DNA from: Plicaturopsis crispa FD-325 SS-3
Lineage: Eukaryota > Basidiomycota > Agaricomycetes > Amylocorticiales > Amylocorticiaceae
Direction of reading: 5' to 3'
NCBI GenBank assembly: GCA_000827205.1
Contig: KN832558.1
Span: 1,038,901 to 1,102,900 of the forward strand
Length of the DNA stretch: 64,000 nucleotides
Shown piece by piece: positions 34,015 through 47,379 of this stretch (its first letter is position 1; every line of letters begins with the position of its first letter). The notes beneath the pieces were generated by a model, which had not been told where the DNA came from, did no database searches, and saw only the letters and a list, made by a program, of their open reading frames with translations. A program made the translations under genes and the position numbers.

Positions 34015-34429
34015 CTAGTAAACCGAATGCGCTGTAGAGACCATACCTTGGACGATGCCTTTCACTGACGTCTTGTAGGCAAGATGGTCTGGATGAGGCT
34101 GGTATACTTTTGCAAGGTCTTCAGCGCTATCGAAGTGCATGATAAATCCTGCAATAACACCGTCATGTTTTGGAACGATATCTGCGATGTGTAAGCTGCC
34201 TGTACATACCATTATCATAGACTGAATCTACTGGGGTAGGCAGCTTGATCTTGCCGAGTTCAATTTTCCGGACGACCGGTATAGAGGCCAGTTGAGACGC
34301 TAGCTTTTGCCAGTTCTGCTTAACCTCTTCCGAGATGCCAGGGACGAATTTAACGAGGACTGAGTTGCACGAGTCAGACAGCAATGCAGACGACAGAACG
34401 AAACACGCACTGATATGACGGACAGACAT
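34015..34429 (-). CDS. Dabb (stress-responsive A/B barrel) protein, copy B
   Basis: Paralog of copy A. Exons 34429-34411, 34359-34210 and 34181-34015 give 111 residues, with introns at the same three-exon positions, including a 19-nt first exon. Reads MSVRHIILVKFVPG, SIPVVRKIELGKIKLPTP, GFIMHFDSAEDLAKVYQPHP and a C-terminus KGIVQGMVSTAHSVY. The segment before GFIMHF has a longer loop than in copy A. Shared exon structure and wording show tandem duplication followed by clear divergence, so it is older than the peroxidase duplication in this window. Its start is 206 bp from the divergent small basic protein gene. Confidence 0.85.
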
Positions 34430-34635
34430 GGCGCCTTGAGTACTTGGTGGGATACTTGGTGGCACTCAACGAGATGACGGTCACGGTAATCGTGAGTCTG
34501 TTGATTTCAACGAGGCCGTTTTACAGGGGTCTAACCGGATAAGGTAAGTAAGTTCGTTCTGGATTTATCGGTGGCGCTTCCCCTCTCCGCTCCTCCGTCA
34601 ACCGTCACGTCCGTATCTTTTTGATTATCGTCAAG

Positions 34636-34932
34636 ATGGGTCGAAGCGCGAAGATGCACAAAAGAATTGTAAGTCATTTCCTGTAACTTGATAGTGTTAG
34701 CCTCACTCTGCTTGTGTAGCCCAAGAAAACGGCAGCGGCGACTTCAAATCCGCCTGCGACGCAAGTAGTACAGGCAGCTAAGAAAAGAGACTTGAAAAAG
34801 AAAACATCCCAGCCTACCGGAGGAAAGAAATCTAGCGAAAACGTTCTTGGTGGTGCAGACTATGTCTCTTTGATGATGGGAGGGCGAAAGAAAGCGAGGC
34901 AGGAGGCACAAAAATTGCCGCGGGAGGCATGA
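34636..34932 (+). CDS. Small basic conserved fungal protein (MGRSAKxHKR family), function unknown
   Basis: Two exons, 34636-34668 and 34720-34932, joined over a 51-bp intron (GTAAGT ... TAG), give 81 residues. The N-terminus is MGRSAKMHKRI then PKKTAAA; the C-terminal half has LGGADYVSLMMGGRKKARQE and ends KLPREA. About a quarter of the residues are Lys or Arg, suggesting nucleolar or ribosome-associated work, but I know no assigned function. Similar small proteins with the same two ends occur in other basidiomycetes as far as I recall; this was not checked. Confidence 0.7.
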
Positions 34933-35657
34933 TGTGACCCCCGTCTCCGGGATTCTCCCGATGGATGTGAACAATCATGTAAGGTCAATTACTGTGGTGT
35001 GGAACGCGATCATGCAAGTCGACTCACCACTTACGTTGTCTAGGCATAGTGTTCGTCTAGCGCTAGTCAATAGTTGAACTTTGCTTCCGAGGGTGGAGTC
35101 CGACATATCCTTAGCATGATGCCGCTTCTTTTTAAAACAAAAACTTCGAATTGGGTGGCGGCAGTTCCGTTCTCGAAGCTGCACGCTCTTGTTCCGCGTA
35201 AGTCGCTTAACTTGTCTATCATTTGGCCTCGTACTTACCAATCTCGGAAGGTCCTTTGTCCCTTTGTCCAGCTCATCGGGTCCAGTCCCGCTCACGAGGG
35301 TGCCAAACATACCACAGGCATTGGCAGCTTTGGCGTATCATGAGACTTACACTATTCGATAGGTCGTATCACCAGCATGGACAGACCTCGGCAGTTGTTT
35401 CCATGACTTATGCAAATGGAGCGGCATAAAAAAATCTTTGTTTTAACTACACATGATGCCAGCTGGGCCCTCTGAGAAAACAATGCCTTGACGGCCCGAG
35501 ACGACTTCCCAAATTCACAATGAGACACCAATGTAGAGGCTGAACTTGTAGTCGATGATACCGTAGATCAAGGACACGGTACACCACGTGGGTCACTGCG
35601 TGAGACGACTCCTTATGACATCTCCGCGTCACCTGGAGAGAGCCCGCGCAGTGTGGC
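34933..35657. other. Spacer with a possible unrecognised small minus-strand gene
   Basis: A minus-strand frame around 35310-35220 reads MFGTLVSGTGPDELDKGTK then DLPRL, followed by a good donor GTAAGT. An alternative downstream frame (35150-35070) reads FENGTAATQFEVFVLKRSG. Both look protein-like but I cannot join them in phase or name a family. Otherwise this is 3' sequence of the two flanking genes. Confidence 0.3.
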
Positions 35658-37482
35658 TCACTGAGAAGAAAGCTGCTTTCCCTTGTCTTTGAACCTTGCG
35701 AGCTCAGAACGCCATGGTTCCCAGACATCGCCATACTTGTTCAGCAGGCCAACGAGCTCCTCTCGTTGCTCCGTCTGTCACACATCAGCACGGTAACCCA
35801 TCGGAGTAGAAAGAAGACCCACGATGTTCCAAGGCTCTTCACCACCATACACGTCGGTGAACATCTCCTTGAGTTCGTTTCGTTTGAGACCTTCTGCAGC
35901 CTTGAATGCGGCTAGGACATCCTTCTTGTGACGCGCCTTGAGTTCGTCTTCCTCCGCGCCGGACCACCAGCCACGGGATTCCAAATATAGTCGGAAACGT
36001 GCAATGGGGTCATCGATACGCTTGCGGTCCTCGACCTCTTGACGTGCTCGATACGCAAACGAGTCGTCTGAAGTCGAGTGGTGGCCAACGCTAATTGATG
36101 ATGCGTAAGAATTAGAAGGACGGGCGTTTCAAATGGAACACACCGATATGTCATAGCTTCAATCAAAACAGCGCGACCGCTTTCCAAGCACCGTTTTTTG
36201 GCTTCCCGTGTAGCGGCGAGCATGGCGAGAACGTCGTTACCGTCCACTCGTATGGTATCGATGCCATAGCCCGGCCCCCGAGCGGCGATGCCATCCCCAT
36301 AGAATTGCTCGGTCGAAGGAGTCGATATCGCAAAGCCGTTGTTGCGGGCAATGAAGAGGGTCGGCGATGGAACGGTAGAGGCGAGGAGCATTCCGGCATG
36401 GAAGTCGCCCTCGGAGGCAGCGCCCTCTCCGAAGTATACCACAGCTATATTCTTGTTGCGCCTAGCCGGATCACGTTTAAGGGCGTACCCAACTCCTGCC
36501 GCCTGCGGGATCTGTGTAGCAAGCGGGGAGGATATGGTGTGAAAATGATGTTCAGGGGAACCAAAATGCTATAGGCGGTGATAAGGGAATATGAGCAACG
36601 AGCCTTTCATGAAACGAGAGGTGTATCATACCACCGGCATCTGTCTGCCCTTTCCAGAAGTATCCTTTTCGTTTCCGAGACACTGGTTCATAATGTCATC
36701 GATGCCGAAGCCGCGCCATAGAAGGACACCCATTTCCCGATACTGGCCTGGTATAATTAAGTCTGTAGTGACGGGGCCGTTTTCTACACATCTGCGCACC
36801 TAGGACTCTTTAAGCTGTTTATTAACTGGTGCTGACTCTTCTGGCGACGGAACACAACTTACTCATCGTCCCCCGCTAAGGCGGCCGCCGATCCAAATAT
36901 GGTGGCCTCTTCTCCATACTGAGAAGCGTCAGCAGCTTGGAAGAGGAGGCAGTGAGTATATCCGTCTTACCGCAGTTATCTATAGTAGCATTTCAATGAA
37001 AAGAACGACCAATGTTGTGTGGCCGACTCACATAGAACGAGATCTTTCCCTGGCGCTGGACGTTGTAGAGTAGGTTGTCCAACGCCGGAAGAAGCTGCAT
37101 GTTTTCGTAGCTGCATTGCTCAGCTAAGTACGGATCGCGGCGCGTGTTCTCGCGTCAAGCTTACAGTTTCCGAGCAAACGCTTCGTCGATCTGGTCGTCC
37201 GTTCAGATTGAATGGAGGAATCAGAAGTGGATGAATATATACCTCAGGAATTTCGGCACCCTCTATCGGTTTGCCCACACCATCAAGGACTCGGTATGTC
37301 GGAATCTGCTTGCCGTCGCCGGTAACAGAGTTGAAGAAATCAAGCTTGGAGACTATGGGCGACGAGGAACTGGGAAGATGGCCCTGTGGATTTGTGGGTA
37401 ACTTTGGGGGCGTTGTGACGAGCTGTCTCCGGAACAGATGCCACTTGGGGCTGGGCGCCAGCCATCTTGCAGTACGATACAT
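35658..37482 (-). CDS. 2-oxoisovalerate dehydrogenase E1 alpha subunit, mitochondrial
   Basis: Thiamine-diphosphate subunit of the branched-chain keto acid dehydrogenase complex, which oxidatively decarboxylates the keto acids of Leu, Ile and Val in the matrix. The ATG at 37482-37480 gives [20 protein letters not shown], a basic mitochondrial presequence. It continues [15 protein letters not shown] and [19 protein letters not shown]. The ThDP-binding block is [20 protein letters not shown] followed by [13 protein letters not shown]. The phosphorylation-loop region is [16 protein letters not shown], read across an intron. The C-terminus has [10 protein letters not shown], then [20 protein letters not shown] and ends KQLSSQ. 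Several introns, all in frame. Divergent from the membrane-protein gene starting at 37978. Confidence 0.93.
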
Positions 37483-37977
37483 GACAGACGGTGACAAGGG
37501 AAACACGACTGTCAATGCCGAGTTGAAGCGCCCCGACCTGACGCCACGCGATCAGCGAAATTGCCTAATGTGGATATGTTTACCTCCTGTCTTGTCTGTA
37601 GATCATTTCTTCTTCTTGATCTTTGCTCTTTATCTTCCCTCGCCCGTGTACAACCCGTGTACAAGATCCTTTTCCTAGCGTTCGGTAAGCGCATATACCC
37701 AGCGTTGTCGAGGCGACAGGCAGGTATCCGTATAGACTCCTTGACTACAGGCACTACTCGGTCTAGTAAGTATGTTTGCAAAATCTCGATTACGGTGATG
37801 CAATTGGTAAACAAATCCCGCTTCTTTACTTTATGGGGAGGCTCGTGGGTGCCAGCGCTCCTGCGCCCTTCTTTCTCTTTCTTCGTGTCCTCTTGGATCG
37901 TTTTATCTCGACAGTCTTTCTTTGCGGCAAGCCCGACCAAGGCGCGAATGCTCCTCTAATTTTTTTCTTTCGTGGCC
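37483..37977. other. Divergent promoter region
   Basis: Lies between the E1 alpha gene (minus) and the membrane-protein gene (plus). Overlapping short ORFs have no recognisable product. A pyrimidine-rich stretch (TTTCTTTCTC-like, 37870-37970) precedes the plus-strand ATG. Confidence 0.5.
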
Positions 37978-39812
37978 ATGCAAGTCGTCGCTCTGGTGGT
38001 TGGCGTCCTGGCCTTTGGACCGCTGGCCGTCCGTTCATTCGACCACCTCACCTTTTCCCCTGTAGAACAGTGCGGGCCGTTTTCTATTTCTCTCACTGGG
38101 TCGAAAGAGTCCCCGACTCTCCCGCTCACATTAACCGTCATTCCTTTCAATTCTTCGGCCCCGTTGTCCATACCGATCTCTGCTGGTCAATGGCAGGACA
38201 TGACAAGTTCGCCTTCAGGTGCGAACATATCATTCCTGCCTTTCGCGGCCGGCACGTCCTTCGTAGCGTCTGTGGACGACGTCAACGGACAGGCTGTCAC
38301 AACGGTGTCAGATGTCATTGGCGTGCAACCATCCAATACATCCTCATGCGTCTCTGCCAATACAACTGCGTCATACCCGTACACCTTGACCGGGACTCCG
38401 ACGCAATGCGGGGCCTTCAATGTGTCATCCGATCCAAATGTCGTCTCTGGTGTCAAATCCGTCCGGGCATTCATACCGAAGGGGCCGGCGTTTCTACTCA
38501 ACCGGACATCGCCCAACTCATCCTCCTACGTTATGAGTGTGAAGAGGGGTCTTCAGGTGGTCATGCTGGTCAGCGATGGTAGCTCGCACCAGCAGACTAC
38601 GTCTCTCGAAACTGTGCAGGGAGATTCGACAAGCAGTACCGCATGTCTTCCTGTACAGTCCAATCAGAAGTCCGCTCAGCAAAACAAACCAGCTCTATCT
38701 AGGTGCATATAGCCCGTTATTCATTTCCAACTGTAGTTGACAAAATTTCTTGCAGCGGGGCGATCATAGCCATAGCCGTAGGGTCTGGTGGAGCCGTTCT
38801 CGTTCTGGGATTCGTGATGCTAGTGTATATCAGAAGGGAACGCAGGGCACGGAACACTCGACGAGCTGTTAGGGATAACGAGAAGGGCATCCCACCTTTC
38901 CCATCACAACCACCTCTCCCGCCTTTACCTCCCGAGCCGCCGTTGAAATATGGAGACTCCCCGCCTTTCTCGCCATCGTCAAGGTTCATAAGAGACGCCG
39001 CTCCTTACGGCAATGACGCATTTCTGTCGCCCACGTCCGCGGACCACCTGCGCAAATTCAGGCGCTATAGCATGAGTAGCGCGGGTGCTGGATCTCCACA
39101 TGCTAGCATGGGACCCCCTAGTATGGCACCTGCCAACATGGAACCAACAAGTTTTTCCATGGGCGGTGCGCGGCGGGTTCTAGGAGCAGGCGACCGGTCG
39201 GTGCATTCCTTGGACATCGAGCAGATGCTCGAAATGGCGACGGTATACTCAAATAATTCTCCTCGCCTGAGTCCGAGTTCACTACCCCCGATCAGCGGTG
39301 ATGCGTACCGCGAGAGGCGCTCGAACCCCTTGCGCGACATTGATCCTTCCAATCCCCGTTCCGCTACGTTCTCCAACCGCACCGACTCCTACGCACTCCC
39401 ACGACCAGTGTCGCCCCCTGCGGCTATTCCTACCGCGATTCTCAGAACCCGCTCGGGCTTGCTGCGAGGCCACGACCGTGAGCCCTCAGACGTGCCACGA
39501 GATCCCATGTTGTCAATGTCGATGTCCCGGGGGAACTCTTTCGCACCTCAGCCCCAGCCTGAATCGCCAGCTGCAGCGCGCAAGTCCGTCGACTCTCCTC
39601 GTGCAATCTCAATCCACAGCGACACGTCGAGTTCGGCGCTCTCTCCGAATCTGAGCCCCACGGGACCCTCGCCGCCGCTCTTCACGCCGTATCTGCGTGG
39701 CGTGCAGGAGACATCGCTGGACATGCCGCGGAGCGCTGCGACGGATGGTACATTCACGATGGCGAGCAGTGGCATCGTTGACAGGTCCTATGTCCCACCG
39801 CCTCGTCCATGA
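37978..39812 (+). CDS. Single-pass membrane protein with secreted-type ectodomain, function unknown
   Basis: Two exons, 37978-38702 and 38756-39812, give 593 residues. The ATG at 37978 starts a signal peptide (MQVVALVVGVLAFGPLAVRS). The ectodomain of about 220 residues is Ser/Thr/Asn-rich with paired Cys (SPVEQCGPFSISLTG and TGTPTQCGAFNVSSD), a two-fold repeat of the C-G-P/A-F type, and several NxS/T sites. One transmembrane helix follows right after the intron (AIIAIAVGSGGAVLVLGFVM LVY), then a basic stop-transfer RRERRARNTRR. The cytoplasmic tail of about 330 residues is Pro/Ser-rich and low-complexity. This layout is common in basidiomycete surface proteins and might be a cell-wall sensor, which is inference only. 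Confidence 0.8.
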
Positions 39813-41216
39813 TAGCGTCCTCGATCGAATGGTGTACTACGGCTCTCCTCAGTGCGTGTTGTATTACAGGTTTTGGAAATAATTCATCATGACGGGTCTC
39901 CTACTCCTCTCTTCGCTTCAAAATTTCACCACTTTGCTTTCTAGACTGTTTCTTTACACTCTCGCGCACTCAATCTTGCCCTCGCACACATCCCTGCTGT
40001 ATCATTAACATCGCAACTTCCGGACTCCCGTCGTATATTTCCCAAGTCATCGTCCTATCCTCTCTGCATTCTGGCCGGTCCTTCGTATTGCGGCAATGAC
40101 ATATGTTGCATAAGTACAACGATATACTTATGCTAAATTCTTGTATGCGGTCATCCAGCGGTCGTGCAGCCCAGCGCTGAATTGTTGCGACGTTCAAGTA
40201 ATGCATCGAGGCATAGAAGATCTCGATACGTGAAGGTATGATCCTATTAGCACGCGATAGACGGTCGTTTTCTGATTTGATTCCGGTTACAGGCGCTCAG
40301 TTAAGCGTGTTCCAAGCTAGCACTAGTTTTCCCTGAGGCTTGGGCCCAAGTGAGATTGTGCGATGCTCGGACAATCATACAGCAGACCGCGCGCTGCTCA
40401 CAACCCGTGGTCGTCTATGCTAATCTTCTCTATGTATCATAATCTAGTGATTGCCCTTCGGGTAAGCGCTGGCAAGTGCGCAATTCTCTTGCGTTCGATC
40501 ACAGCCACGCCGCACGGTTTGCAGTACAGTGGGTTTCTAAACCCCAATCAAATAGAGAGCTCGAGTGATGACTCAAGGCTTCATGATACATCTCTTCGCA
40601 TACCTTTTAGTGAGTGAAAATGATTATATTGGGCACGCAAGCGTTGACCAACATGTGTGGTCACTTGTGATTTTTTTCAGCAGAGAACGAATAAGAGGCA
40701 CTCTGCATATTTGCCTCCCGCTTGCTGAGAAATTGTCTGCCAGTGGCGGGGGCGGGTATGAATCGGTACGGGTACCAGCAGGTGTAAGTAGGGCTGCTGC
40801 TAAAACAAATCGACCCTTCGTACAGTGACTCTAGGTATTTTCAGAAATTCTCACAACGCACTACGCGGTCTCTAAAGTTCTAAATATACCCGATCGATAT
40901 TTAGATGAAGCCGTGTAAGCCTATCATTATTTTTAACTCGACATGCACTTGCTACCATCCCACCGACACGATACCAACCAAAATATCGGTGGTGAGAGGT
41001 CAGGTCGTCGCGATGGCCGGAATTTTGCTGAGAAATCGTGAGCACATTATTTATTTGTGGCCCCGGCCAACTCGATTGACTCCCTCGCACCAGGTGGAAC
41101 CCAAATTTTACATCGTGGCGGTGGGTTACGGCTCCTGTTTGGGGCTTTTGCTCATTCTGAGCGCCCCCAAGACTGCGGATGGCTGCCCGACGGGTACCCA
41201 TGAGTGCCTTTGGCAT

Positions 41217-41243
41217 CAGACGTACGCGCCGCCATTGGATCGC
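41217..41243 (+). promoter_or_regulatory. Conserved peroxidase promoter block with inverted CCAAT box (copy 1)
   Basis: 27 bp differing at one position from the reverse complement of 50638-50664, upstream of the second peroxidase. It contains ACGTACGCGC followed by ATTGG. A shared GGTACCCATGAG lies 13-16 bp further out in both. Conservation in non-coding sequence suggests bound regulators or very recent duplication. Confidence 0.65.
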
Positions 41244-41318
41244 TGCCGGGTCCGAGCGTGCGTGCCATTCACATCGGTGCACCAAAAGTTATTAGGATGC
41301 GTACGCATTTCTGCGACG

Positions 41319-42938
<1,620 letters not shown>

Positions 42939-43166
42939 TTCGTTCGCTTTACATTCATTTTCTCATATGTACTATATCTATTGGGGCCTCCTTCGTCTTC
43001 TGTTGTCTTCGCTTTTATATAGTAGTTATACATTGGCGTTCGTGTGCGAACTGAGTACTGAAACTGAAGGCTCGGACTGAACGCTGAGAAACCGAGAAGT
43101 TCGCTCTGTCACGAGGATGCATATCGAAGCAACCATTAAGATGCTGCTGCTACAACGTGGACAAGG

Positions 43167-44547
43167 TCAAAATATGGGTATAAAGTCCTGTATCCTGTCC
43201 CTCGCGTCTTGGGCGATACACTCGGCGATCCAGGTGATGTTCCGTATCTCCTGCTCCTTCAGTTTTATATAACTGTAGAATACGCCATATTGGAACTGTG
43301 TCGGATCGGTTAGCATTAGTAGCACGCGGAGCGTAGAGCCTATTCACCTGTTGGAGGAATGCGAGTTTGTTGTAGTGTACTTCGGTGCGGAAGAAGTGGT
43401 CCTCGATTTGCGTCGCTGCGGCGGACTCGTCGCCACCGTTGGCCGCACCGTTCAGTCCATTCGCCGTACTCCCATCAAAGAATGCACGATACTCTGCTAT
43501 GTTTTCGCAGACCTGGCGCACGTTGTCGATTTCGTCGGCCTTGGCAAGTTGGTTGTTGCCCTCGGGGAAGAGCCTACCAATGGTCGGGAAAAGCTTTGCG
43601 CGCTGCTCCTTGGTGAGCTCGGTGTTAAAGGAGTTGATAGTGATGTTGATAGTGCGACGGTCCGCCTCGAACGCAAGGATGCGATGCATGACGTCTGCGG
43701 TGGGTCCACCCACGGAGGTGCAATATTCATAGAAATCTTCAAGATACGCCTTGTAGACAGTATTTCTGATGATTTCTATGTTGAGATCATCCAGGTCGGT
43801 CGCTGAGAGGCATCCGCGGAAATAGGGCGCTACAGAATGATATTGAGAACTGAATGAGGCATCATGAGATATGATGGAAACACACTCACCCAGCGGCGTT
43901 TCGACGAGCACACTTTGGTACAGTTCCTCGACATTTGTCGCGACGCAGAGCGCAGGCATGGTGTCAAACACGCCCAGTGGATGACAGCGCTCCAGAAGCT
44001 CATGCGTGTCCCGCTCGTGCAGCGTGCCGGTGATGAGCAGGACAACATTGTCAATCATGTACGCATAGCTGGTCTTCTCGTCAGCAAAGGTTGGACCATC
44101 GGAGACGCGTGTGGACATACGTCAGATAGTCCAAGAATTTGCTCAACGGCGCAACTGCATTAGTCCTTAGGTAGTTGAATTGGTCCACCAGAATTTGCGT
44201 TGCCTTGTCCGCGATGGTGGAGGTCGAGAGGGGAAGTGGTTCATTCGCGAGGAAATTACCGTAGTCCGTGGACGATAGTTGTGTCCGGAAGTCTACACAT
44301 AAATGGATAGTGGGATGAATGAAGTGATGCTATGAAGAGAACAGCGTGTTGAGCGCACCTTCCAACGACTCGCACTGCGTCAGAGTAGCATAGTGGGCCT
44401 GTGTCAGGATTCCGGCCTTGAAGCCTCTGACTATGCCCTCCAGAAACCCATTATCGACCTAGAAGCATAACGATTCTGCGTAAGTTGAGCCTTTTACGAC
44501 GGCGGGGAAAGAGAAATCGAGCGTACGTTGAAGAATAAAGCCTCCAT
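43167..44547 (-). CDS. VMA6: V-type ATPase V0 subunit d (Vma6)
   Basis: Peripheral stalk-linking subunit of the vacuolar proton pump. The ATG at 44547-44545 gives MEALFFN, spliced to [20 protein letters not shown], as in yeast Vma6. It continues [95 protein letters not shown] and [20 protein letters not shown]. The C-terminus [20 protein letters not shown] ends QDFIPIF at 43167. Family length and order are complete. A Ala/Asn/Gly-rich loop ([15 protein letters not shown]) sits where other fungi also vary. Housekeeping gene, divergent from the MFS carrier. Confidence 0.95.
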
Positions 44548-44897
44548 ACCAAGTCGCAGTAATTGCGAGGAGGCCAGTGCGCCGAAATGCTATGGACGAG
44601 GCCTTCCCACGCCACCACGAGCTGAAGTCACGGCTGTCCTCTCAGTGTACGCGACTCACGACGCGACTTGCTTGTGAACTGTTTCCTTCTCCTCAAAAAT
44701 CTACATTTTAGAACGTGCATCTGTCTGAGCAACCGCTTGGCGATGGGCGGCAATAAACAACTCTCATAGCGTCCTCCCAGGCTTGCTCTTATCGGATTGC
44801 GCAATCGTCAGAGTTACTGACGAGCGAACTTCTATAAAGGAAACGCGTCTCGGACCGCCATGAACTGTCCTCTTTCACGAGTCAAAACACTGCACGC
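44548..44897. other. Divergent promoter between VMA6 and the MFS carrier gene
   Basis: 350 bp with no ORF of interest. The sequence CTATAAAGGA near 44831 lies about 65 bp before the carrier ATG and is a likely TATA box. Confidence 0.5.
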
Positions 44898-47160
44898 ATG
44901 GGGTACTTCGTGAAGAATCCGCACGGTGACTCACAGTCAGCCGTGGACGATGTCGATACTCGCGAAGACCGCAAGCTTCTTCGGAAAGTCGATTTACGGT
45001 GCGTAGCATCCTTGTCCTCCGGATTATCTACTATGGCTCAGCAATCTCCATATAAAGCTTGCTCCCCATCCTGACACTATTGTATCTCTTGAGCTTTTTG
45101 GATCGGTGGGCTACTTTCGATCTACTCTGAGACACACCCAGAAGCTAATCGTCACTCCCGAAAGCTCGAACATAGGAAATGCCAAGATCGATGGTTTAGT
45201 CACCGTAAGATATTTGTCCCTCTGCGTAGCACTCGTACTAAACCTGTTTGAAGGATTTACACGTTTCCGCACCAGCCTACAATACTGCTCTTGCGCTGTA
45301 TTTCGTTGCCTACGTCCTCTTCGAGGTCCCAGCCAATGTATGTATCTCCTCGAGCGAAATGAAACGAAGTTAACGCCGTTATTATAGATCATGTAAATGA
45401 CTGGCTTTGTGCTATGTGTGACGACACTTGACGTGTTGAATTTCAGATTGAAACGGTTTGACCCGCAACTATGGCTGCCCTCTTTGACACTCGTATGGGG
45501 GATCGCATCCATCGCGCAAGGCCTTGTCAAGAACCAGGCGGGACTGTTTGGTATCCGCTTTCGTTAGTCATCTCCGATGCCATCTATCACTGTAAGCATA
45601 AATTCAATGGTGATGAGATAGTTCTGGGTGCTACCGAGGCTGGCTTATTCCCTGGCGTCATTTTCCTATTTTCGGTATATTATCGCAGGTGTGTCAAGGC
45701 TGTGCTAGTCGAGGCTACTTCTAACACAATGCTCGGGTAGGCATGAGCGTAGCTGGCGGGTCGCCATTTTCTTTGGAGGGGCGGCTCTGGCGGGTGCATT
45801 CGGCGGTAGGTGCAATCTTCACATGTTTATGATCAACTGGCATTGAAAGCATTTGCAAATGCCAAGGTATTTTGGCGTATTTAATTGGCTTAATGGAAGG
45901 TGTAGGAGGTAAAAGAGGGTGGCAATGGTTCGTCATCTTCCAGAAAGTCTGCTGTCAAGTAAGCGAATGCTTACCGCATATATTTCGTAACCTATAGGAT
46001 CTTTATCCTTGAAGGTCTTCTTACAGTTGCAGTATCGCTGGTGGCGTACTTTCTCGTACCGACCTGGTCACATCGAGCGAAATTCGTACGTGGCCACTAT
46101 CCCAGCCAATGCCACATCCTCACAAATATACGACTTGTATCTGCAGCTGACTGAGCCTGAACGCACGCGTCTTCTTGCACGGTTGGCATCGGACTCTGAT
46201 GCAGCGAACGAAGAGAAATTCGAATGGTTTTTCGTTCGGCAAGCGTTTGCGGATCACTTGGTGTGGGGATATGCGTTACTTTTCCATGGGTTTGCCTTTG
46301 CACTATACTCCCTCAGTCTGTTTACGGTGCGGTTCGATCATCTTACCATTGTCAGACGTTCTGGATACTCACACACCATGCTAGCCGACTATCATCGCAG
46401 GCTTAGGATTCCAGGCGTGGGAGGCGCAGCTGTGAGTACATTGACTTCCTGAACACAAATGAAGCTCATTCGTGCGGCATCACAGAATGTCGGTACCCCC
46501 TAATGCATTGGCCGCGTTTTCTATCTGGGGCACGGTATACTTGTCTTCTCGTCACGACAACAGGGCGTTCTACATCATTGCAGCGGGTGTAATCGCTATC
46601 ATAGGTGGGTGCACTCTCTGCATTCACTGACAAAGGGTTTCATCATACTATTAAACAGGTTATATTGTCCTAATCGCTACGAATAGTGCGGGTGCACAAT
46701 ATGTCGGGCTTCACTTCGCTACTGCGGGAGTTTACACCGCAAACTCCTTGCTTCTCAGGTATGAAATAGTCTCAACGACAAGATTGTTAGACCTTGCACT
46801 CACCTCACAATATCTAGCTGGCCCGGTGAGAATGTATCCGGCCAGACGAAGCGTGCCATTGCAGTCGCAATGCAAATAACCATCGGCGACATCGGCGCCA
46901 TCTCAGGCGTATTGATATACAGACCCGAGTTTTCTGGCCACAAGTATCGAAAGCCACATATCATTGCGCTTGGGTACATCGTATTCGCAATCGCGGTTGC
47001 GATGTATCTTTGGACTAGCATGACTCGGGCGAACGCAAGAAGAGACCGTCTGCTCGAGAAGACCGAGAGGGAGGAAGGCAAGGATACTGTTGTCGGCACA
47101 GATGCTGACGAGTCGTGGCGGCAGGGTGATAGACATGTACGCTGGCGATATCAGGTGTAA
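44898..47160 (+). CDS. MFS transporter, anion:cation symporter (ACS) family
   Basis: Plasma-membrane proton symporter for organic anions (Dal5/Tna1-like group). The ATG at 44898 gives MGYFVKNPHGDSQSAVDDVD. The first membrane segment is LLPILTLLYLLSFLDRSNIG, the ACS signature, read over introns. It is followed by GNAKIDGL, TALALYFVAYVLFEVPANIV, LWLPSLTLVWGIASIAQGLV, LLGATEAGLFPGVIFLFSVY and WIFILEGLLTVAVSLVAYFL. After the central loop (LTEPERTRLLARLASDSDAA) come the second six helices, including VGLHFATAGVYTANSLLLSW and IALGYIVFAIAVAMYLWTSM. The stop is at 47158-47160. Roughly ten introns. Substrate not readable; nicotinate, allantoate or aromatic acids are typical of the family. The neighbour is a dienelactone hydrolase. 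Confidence 0.88.
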
Positions 47161-47379
47161 TAGCGATGACTCAAGTACTCGATATTGATGAGTGCGTCGA
47201 AATAAAAGCAAACATCTACTCACGGAGATCTCACGGACTTATGCACGGAGTTCCCTCGGTGAGTGTCCGCGCGCTTACGCGCAGGGACCTATTAAACACG
47301 CTCCCGCCCACTACCACAGAATGCAGAACTCTTCTCGCCGCCCCCATTCCCGCTGTAACTGTCCAGCTTTACGACCACC

